DNA of 27,500 nt, from NCBI GenBank assembly GCA_905221605.1, contig CAJNDS010000902.1:1-27500 (forward strand). Direction: 5' to 3'. The position numbers and the translations under genes were made by a program. Positions 15,773-24,700 of the stretch are shown one piece after another. The notes under the pieces were generated by a model that saw only the letters and a program-made list of their open reading frames with translations, made no database searches and had not been told where the DNA came from. This DNA is from Symbiodinium natans (lineage: Eukaryota > Sar > Dinophyceae > Suessiales > Symbiodiniaceae). The first letter of the stretch is position 1. The number at the start of each line of letters is the position of its first letter.

Positions 15773-18700
15773 CACACACATTTTTGGTTTGTTTTTCTCT
15801 AGATATAAGATATCTATGTATACACACAAGTATTTTTCAATGTCCAGAAAGCAAGCGGTCTGGAGCTCTCTGGAAACCCTCAAACCTAAACAAAGGGAGA
15901 AAAAAAAAGCCTTACTGCATCCTAAGCCACCAGCACGCCTCAACCCCCGACTCTCCTAGGATTGCCCTGAACACCATCTGAAAAAAATCCCTGCTTACGA
16001 CCCCCTTAAACCCAACAAGGAAAAATAGAAATCCCCCCCAGGGCCTATATAGTAACGAGTACTTGTAACTACCCATGAACCTTTCAAAGTAGGGTTGAAA
16101 GGCTACTTGGGGTAATCTCTCGGGGGAGGGGGTACCTGCAGTAAACTCCAAAAAAAGTTGGAACATCCTTATCCCCATACCCCAAGAGGTATACTAAAGG
16201 GAATCTCAGCTCTAATCATCCTGAAACCATCTTCCGACTTACCCTAGTCCCAGGGTCCTTCCGAGAGGCCAAGGCGACGCCGAGACCCAAGAGGTCGCTG
16301 AGACACTGCGAAGAGAACTCACGCCCCAATGGCCGGTGGGCCAAGCAAAGATGGACCTCAGGATTTAGGGTTTAGGGTTTAGGGTTCAGGGTTTAGGGCT
16401 AGAGTTTAGGGTGTAAGGGTTTAGACCTCCGGTTGACGTAGTCAGAGCTCGAACCAACGTGATGCAGTAGCCTCTTCTCCCTTAAGCCCTTAAAGCTGAA
16501 AAGCCCTTAAACCCTTAAAAAACTAAACCCTGAAACCCTTAAACCCTTAAACCCTTAAACGCTTAAACCCTTAAACCCTTAAACCCTTAAACCCTTAAAC
16601 ACTTAAACCCTTAAACCCTTAAACCCTTCCCCTTGCAGGCCCAGGACCTTAAACCTCGTTGCTTCTAAACCTCCCTGACCTGCTAAGCCGCTGAATGGGT
16701 ATTTCCAAACATAGGGGTGCCCCTTTTATGCCCCCAAAAAGAATACAGTCCCCTTACAGGGAATTCCACAAAAAGGGCAACCCTATTTGCTGAAAACCCC
16801 TCAGGCCTATCAACCCCAGAAGTTTAGGGTTTATCAAGTTTGGAGTTGGGATGTTCCCCTATTCTCACAGTCCTTGATGGGGATTCTAGTACCCCCTACT
16901 ACAATCCCTATGAAGGGCTGTTAGTATAAGGGGGAACATCCCAACAAAAAAAAAACCTATGAACGCTAAAAAAACCCAAAAGCCCTATGAACCCTGTGAA
17001 CCCTGTAAACCCTGTAGACCCAAATCCCAACTATAATAAACCCTAAACCCTAAACCCTAATAAACCCTAACCGTTTAGGGTTTCTAGGGTCTGGGGCCTC
17101 AAGAGGAACCCGCTGAGCCGAGGCGCTGGTTTCATGCACTCCTCCACCGTCACCGAACCTGCGTCTTCCGAATCGTAGAGCTTAGGGCTTATAGGTCAAA
17201 GGGCTTAGGGCTTAGGGTTTAGGGTTTAGGGTTTCAGCATGCTGGTCCTCGCCTCCAGGTTATGGGGATTCTGAACATGGTTTCATGGTTTCAAGGCCTT
17301 TGAGGGCTTGTAAGGCTTGGGAACCCAAGCCCCGAAGCCCAAAACCCCTTCAATTCTAAACCCTGAACCCTAAACCCTGAACCCTAAACCCTAAACCCTA
17401 AACCTTCCCCCCCCCCCACCTCCCCGCTGGCCTTCCCCAGGCCTGGCCGGCAGCTGCTCCGCGGCGCGCAGCAGCGGCACCAGTGCTTCTGCGCTGAACT
17501 CACCTGGCTCAGGGCCTTTTAGGGTCCAGGGTTTCTGGGTTTAGGGCTTAGGATTTGGGATTTGGGATTGGGGGGCTCCTCGTAAACCCATCCGACCGGG
17601 AATGCTAGAAAATTCAAGGCATTTGATTTTATTGCATAGCGTTGCTCATTCCCGACTTAGCACCAGCTAGTACTACCTGGGCCCTGAAACCCTCGCCCCT
17701 GCCTGCACCCGGCGCCAGTCGCGCGAGGCCTGGGCCAAGGGGGTTCCTAGAGCAACCTGCACATGATCACGCGCCGGCTTTCGGGTTTGGAGTTGTAGAG
17801 CTCCGGAGGGGGCGTTGCCCTTGCCATGGGCGTTGTCTGAAACCCGGTGGCCATTAGAAGCCCTCAGGAGGAAGCCCCTAAACCGAAACCCCAAACCCCA
17901 AACCGATAAAACCCCAAGCCCTAAACCCTAAACCCCTAAACCCAAACCCTAGCCCTAAACCCTAAACCCTAAACCCCCGAACCCCTAAACCCCAAATCGC
18001 ACTCCTTGCAGCCCGGGCGCTGCCAGCGGCGGTGCGGAGGAGGTTCTGTCGGAGGGCCGCAGCCCCTGGCAGCCGCACGGCGTCTGCGCAGGCGTCCTTT
18101 CTTTGCGCGTTTAGGGTTTCGGGCTTGAGGGTTGAGGGTTGAGGGTTTAGGGCTTGAGGGTTTTTTTGTTGGCTTGAGGGTTTAGGTTTAGGGTTGTCGG
18201 ATGGTTTCGGGCGTACCAGGCTTGGGGGATTTTGGGGGGTTTGCTGATCGAACTGGCAGTCCAAGGCTGAACCTCACTTGGCCCGGGGAGCCCGAAGCTG
18301 CACTTGCGGTTTAGGGTTTAGGGTTTAGGGTTTAGGGTGTAGGGTTTCAGGTGCACCGGGGGGGGGGGACTTTCGTTAATGCCCAAGTTGCTCGGCGCGG
18401 TTTGCGTCAACACGCTTACCAATTCAAACTGGTAGCCCTTTACGGACTTTTTCGCCAACTTTTCTACAGGAAACGAGAATCCAACAGCGCAGGAGGACAT
18501 TCTGTCCAGAAGTGGAAGTGGCCCCAGGTGTCTAAAGGGCTCGGGGGGTGACAGTCCGCCAGCATTCGGAGATTGTGCTTTTACTTAGGGTGTCCTTTTT
18601 AGGGTTTAAGGGGCCAAGAGACTCGGAGTCTTGTCGGCCAGGTTTGGCAGCTTTGGTGTGCAGAGAGATAGGCAGCTATTTCGAGGGCTTGGGCGGCATG

Positions 18701-21700
18701 CGGTCTGCAAATTGAGTCTACGAAGCTTCAGATGTCTACTTGCGCATCCTTAAACCCGACACCCGAAGCACCAAAGCCTGAAAGCTAGATCCGGAAGCCC
18801 AAACACGGGTGCTCCCTTTAGCCAAAACTCCATGAGCGCGTCCGCCGCCGAAGTCTGCAGGCCACGCAGCAGCACCTCCAGGGGACCAAGGGGAGTTTAG
18901 TATAGGGGTCGGAATTCTTACTATTAAAGTATTCCCTTATCTGGTTCCTTTATAATTCTACTATAGTAAACCCCTCAAAGCCCTATTCTAGCTATGAAGG
19001 CCCCTATAGTAGGCATGTTAAGCTTGCCGGAATTTTAGGCGACTTTCACAGGGCCCTGCGCGCCGGGTCGTCGGCGAAACGGCCCATCGCACGCGCCGCC
19101 GCAGCGCGCGTGGCCAAGTCATCCCCGACTTGGCCTCACAAGCACAAGAGAAGAGCTGAAAAACAGTCGCTTGCGACACACTTCTCACTTTGATCAAAAC
19201 CAGCTACGGCTACAGGACCATCAACACCGTACTGAAGGAGCGTTCAAGGACTGCGAAAATACAAACAAGATTGACCTGCCCTGCAGTCTCCGCAGGCAAA
19301 CAAGCCGAAGCCTCAGGATGAGCAAACGGTCCTTCATGGTGATTATAGTACCCCTACTACAATCCCTACTAAGGACTGTCATAGTATAAGGGGGTACATC
19401 CCAACCGAAGCCCTAAACCTTAAACCCTAAACCCTAAACCCTAAACCCGAAAGCCCCTTGGAACCGGGCGCCCCACATGCTTCGATGAGCCACTGAGCCA
19501 GGTGGGCCTTGCGCATCCAGCCCTCGACCTGCTCCTCTTCGTCATGCCCTGCAGGACTCGCGCTTCGGGGTTTAGGGTTAGGGTTTAGGCCGTGCTCTGC
19601 AAAGGCATCTACGGTTTAGGGTTTAAGGTTTAGGATCTAGGGCTTAGGGTTGAGGCAGAGTCCCATGTCGAGTCTGGAGCTCAAGGCTACGACAGGTTCA
19701 GATGCTCATAGACAGGGTTGGGTTCGGGACTCGGGTTTGGAGGCGTCTAGGGCTTTGGCCAGTTTCTACGCGCACTTCCTTCGTTTAACCGAATCCTAAG
19801 TCGCCCGCAAGTTTCGGCGCCAAGGACCTTGAACCCTAAGCTTAACGCCGCCCACGTCAAAACAGCGCCACGGCCAGCCCTAGGCCTTAACCGAAACCTT
19901 ATAGGGTTGAAGGTTTAGGGTTTAGGGTTTAAGGTTTTAAACCACACCCCCATTGCATCCCATTGCCGTGGCATGGTTCTAATTAAGACCCCCTCCGGGG
20001 GGCTATACTACTCCGAGACACTTTTCAATTTCGCATGGGGAATTGAGACCTCAGAGCCTATACATGCATACACGCATGCGTGCATGCATACGCAGCGCTT
20101 TTGGTACGGGGCCACCAAAGCCCCTCATGTGGAACAAGCCCCCATAAATCCCCCTAAACCCTAAATCGTAAACCCTAAACCCCCAACCCTAAAACCTAAA
20201 ACATAAACCCCAAACCCTAAACCCCCAACCCTAAACCCTAAACCCTAAACGCCCCCCTCCCCCCTGCCTGCGAAATGCGCCCCGCAGTCCTCGACCAGCT
20301 CCGCTGCCGCGGCGCGGAGGGAGGGCTCCTCAGGAGGGCGTCGCGGGAACTGATATAGGGGGTTTAGGGTTTAGGGTTTAGGGCTTGGGGTTTAGGGTTT
20401 AGGGTTGAGGGTTGAGGGTTTTAGGGTTTAGGGCTAGGGATGTAGGGCCTGAATAATTAGAATGAGGTTTTTGTGTGCTATTATGGTGTAGTTACAAAGG
20501 AACCATAAGGGAATGTTTATTAGTAGTTATTCCGACCCCTATACTAGGACTTGTGGGATTTAAGGTCTGAAAGTTTAAGGCTTTAAGGGTTAAATTCCTA
20601 AACCCAAAGCCCTACAAACCTAGACCCAAAGGGTTTCACATTCAGGGGCTGAAAGACATCGAAGGCTGTAAGGCACTTGAGTATGCTTGTTTTGGGGCGC
20701 ACATGGCTGGGTGGCTTGAGGGCTTCTTATATAGGGTTTGAAGTAGTTTGGGGGATTAGGCAAACGGCCCAAAGCCCTAAACCCTAAACTAAAAGGTTTC
20801 GGGTTGAGGGTTGGAGGAATGTTGTGTTTACAAAAACTCATAGATTCGGGTGGCGTGGTGTTAGGTCCAGGGGCCCCCTGAGTTTGAAAACCCGAAGCCG
20901 AAGGCTCGGTGCCCTTAAGCCTTAAACCCCCACCTTCAAAGGAGAAACATCGTGTATAAGTGGTTCACACTCCGCCCGGCAAAACCCAAAACCCTTAAAC
21001 CTAAGAATGCCCCTTTCTCTGGCCTGACAGGTCAGGTGTCGGCTGAGTCCCACAGCCTGGGGTCATGGGTACTTGAGTTATGGCGCTCGGACTCGCTAAA
21101 GAGAGGTTGCTGGTGAGTGACTGGGTTACAGTAGTGAGTGAGTCAGGGAGGGAGATGGAGACACATGAAACACAAAGAAAGAACAAATGGCTTGAAGAGA
21201 GGAAGTGCAAGGGATCATGAAAGAAAAGGAGTCCGAGAGAGAGAGAGAGCAGGATGGCGAGTGTGAGGCAACAACAGGGGCTCATGCAGGTTGGAGTGAG
21301 GCAGACGCCTTCCCTGCATGAGTCAGACCGTACCATAATTGCTTCAGAACCCGAAAAAAATCATCCTCATTAAGGGTAATATAGGGGTTATTACTTTTCA
21401 TTCTTTTTGGGTTCTTAAGCAAATAGTAGAAAAGGGAGCGGGGGCAGTTTGGAGTGCCCAACTGAGGGTCAGACAATGGACTCCGCATGCGCCGTCACAT
21501 CCCCAGACAGAAGGCACTCGAAAAGGTGAGGATGCAAGGCGCACATCCTGCGCGCAGGGTTCAGGGCTTCGGGGGGTTCCCAAAGTCGGGGTGCCCTATC
21601 TTGGGGTTCCTAGATTGAGGATGAGAGAAAGGGGACAATATTAAGGGTACCCCCCCCCCCACCCCCGTTTTTGGGATTCAATCGTAGAAGGAATCGAGGC

Positions 21701-24700
21701 AGTCCGCAGTTCTCACAGAACCGGAGAGGCGAACGCTACGGTTTTCTGCTTCTCCTCAGCCTTAGACCATAGTCATGTAGGGGCCTGAATACTGAGAATA
21801 GGGTTTTGGGGGTTATTGTAGTATAATTACAAAGGGACCCTAAGGGAAGATTATTAGTAATTATTCCGACCCCTATACTAGGAGGGTTTTGGGGGGTATC
21901 ATAGTTTCATGATAAAGGGACCCTAAGGGAATATTATTAGTAACCCTAAACCCTAAACCCTAAACCCTAAACCCTAAACCCTAAACCCTAAACCCTAAAT
22001 TATTCCGACCCCTATAGTGTGGACGAAAACGGTCTGCGTTCACAGATCTTCGGCTCTGGGTCTTGGCAGTATATCCATATGCAGGGTTTAGGGTTTAGGG
22101 TTTAGGGTTTAGGGTTTAGGGTTTAGGGTTATTAGGATGTACCCGAGATCCAGTCTCTACGGCCCTCCCGAAACCCCTTAGCTAGCCTCAGCTATATACC
22201 CCTTCAACCCTGTAAACCCTGGGTAACCCTAAGCCCTCAACTACCCCTAAACCCTAAACCCTAGACCCGAGAACCTAAACCCTAAACCCTAAACCCTAAA
22301 CCCTAAACTCTAAACCCTAAACCCTAAACCCTAAACCCTAAACCCTAAACCCCAAACCCTAAACCCTAATCCACCTAACCGCAAGCCTATACATGGCCAG
22401 CAGCGTCGTCGCCGCTTGGCTACCCGGCGTCGCAGCTGCCAAGGCGCGGGAGAGGCCTCAGGGCTGTGTTTGGACGGGTCGATTTGGGATTTTTGGGTTT
22501 TCTAGGGTTTTGAGGTTTTGAGGGTTTTGGGGGTTTTGGGGGTTTTGGGGTTTTGGGGGTTTGGGGGGGGTTTTGGGGTTTGGGGTTTTGGGGGTTTTGG
22601 GGGTTTTGGGTTTTGGGGTTTTGGGGGGTTTTGGGGGGGTTTTGGGGTTTTGGGTTTTTTTGGGGTTTTGGGGTTTGGGGTTTGGGGGTTTTGGGGTTTT
22701 GGGGTTTGGGGGTTTTGGGGTTTTGGTGGGGTTTGGGGGGGTTTTGGGGTTTTGGGGTTTTGGGGTTTTGGGGTTTTGGGGTTTTGGGGTTTTGGGTTTT
22801 GGGGTTTTGGGGTTTTGGGGTTTTGGGGTTTTGGGGTTTTGGGGTTTTGGGGTTTTGGGGTTTTGGGGTTGTGGGGTTTTTGGGGTTTTGGGGTTTTGGG
22901 GGTTTTTTGGGGTTTTGGGGTTTTTTTGGGGTTTTGGGGTTTTTTGGGGGTTTTGGGTTTTGGGGTTTTGGGTTTTTTTTTTTTTGGGGGGGGGGGGGGG
23001 GTGGGGGGGGGGTGGGGGGGGGGGGGGGGGGGGGGGGTGGGGGGGGGGGGGGGCGTTTAGGGTTTTTAGGGTGTTAAGGGTTTTGAGGAGGGATCTATTT
23101 GGGGTTTTCGGGTTTGTAGGGTTTCTGGGGCTTTAGGATTTTGAGGGTTTTGAGGATGTTGGGGGTTTTAGGGCGTCTGGGGCTTTAGGATTTTGAAGGT
23201 TTTTAGGGTTTTGGGGTTTTAGGCTCTCTAGGGCTTCAGGGTTTTTAGGGTGTTTAGGGCCTAAACGTTTTCAGAGTTTTGGGGTTTTGCGGGGGGCTGT
23301 AGGGTTTTAGGGTTTAGGGTTTTGGGGTGTTAGGGTTGTGGGGCTTTAGGGGTTTCTAGGGTTTCTAGGGTTTTAGGGCTTTAGGGTTTCAGGGTTTGGG
23401 GTTCGGGGTTTAGCGGTTTGGGGGTTCAGGGGCTGCGGGTGCTGGGATTGGGGATTGGGATGGTTCAGGGTTTGGTGTTGTGCATGGCGCAGGTTTCTTA
23501 GGAGCTCTAGTCTGGGATGTTGGCCCTTAGACTAACAGCCCTGAATAAGGATTCTAATAGGGGGTCCTAGAATCCTGAAAAAGGGAAGAAGAATAGGGGG
23601 TACTCTAGTCCTTGAAAGGGATTCTTATCGGGGGTACGATGGTCCCTATTCAGGACTGTCAGTATAAGGGGTAGTAACCCAGCGTTTAGAGCCGAAACTT
23701 TGATGCTGCAATGACGTGGCCGCAGTGTAATATAGGGGCCTTAATCATTAGGGAGCTTTGCGGGTTATTATTAGTATATTTCTAAAGGGATCAGAAGGGA
23801 AAGCTGTTATATAATGCATTATTCCGACTTTTCTAATAGGGTTCCATGTGGTTCCTTCTAAGAGCCACCCAGGAGTGGGTCATGCTGTGCCCAGGGGCAG
23901 AAATACTGAGTCTAGAACTACATACACGGAACCTCCCTAGACCCTAAACCCGAAATCCTAAACCCTAAACCCGAAATCCTAAACCCTAAACCCTAAACCC
24001 GAAATCCTAAAACCCTAAACCCTAAACCCAAACCCTAAACCCAAACCCTATATCTATATCAGGAGAGTCCAAGAGCAACACAACATGATGACTCTTCTTG
24101 TACCAGCCCCCAATCGCTTTGCACTTCTGCAAAGGACCCTATATAAACAAACCCTAAACCCTAAACTTCTAACCCTAAACCCTAAACCCTAAACCCTAAA
24201 CCCTAAACCCTAAACCCTAAACCCTAAACCCTAAACCCTAAACCCTAAACCCTAAACCCTAAACCCTAAACCCTAAACCCTAAACCCTAAACCTTAAACC
24301 CTAACCATAGACCCCAAACCCTAATACCTTAAGGGCAGGTTGTTCCAAGAGGGGAAACAATTTTGAAAAAACAAAAACAAAAATATGAAAAAAGTAATGA
24401 TAATAACAATAATACTTGCTTGTCCAGTATCCTTGGGGAACTAAAGGTTAACCTTTGGGATGATAAAGGGAATAGAATACCCCAAAAAGGTTAAAGGTTA
24501 CCTACTCTGCTACTAAGAGTGACAATAGTCTTAATAACAATCATAACAATAACAACAAGAAAATAATCATAATAGTAACAAAAAATCACAATAGTGGGAT
24601 TAATAGTAATAATAGCAATAGTAATAAGACTAATAATAATGATGATAATAAACAATAATAATCACAACAATAATAATAACAACAATAACAACAATAATAA

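Noticed and set aside
14806-15779. CRISPR-like repeat array
   Set aside because: Units are pure microsatellites without unique spacers, and the genome is eukaryotic.
15583-15943. Minus-strand frames of MYVC repeats
   Set aside because: Translation of the (CATA)n microsatellite.
16632-16680. Possible extra exon after TTAGCAG|G near 16.68 kb (minus)
   Set aside because: Low GC at third positions, contains GGTTTAGAAG and TTTAAGG telomere-like words, and the flanking exons join in phase without it.
22518-23136. Three overlapping plus-strand frames of about 175-190 codons rich in Gly, Phe, Trp and Leu
   Set aside because: They are translations of (TTTTGGGG)n and poly-G in all three frames, not proteins.
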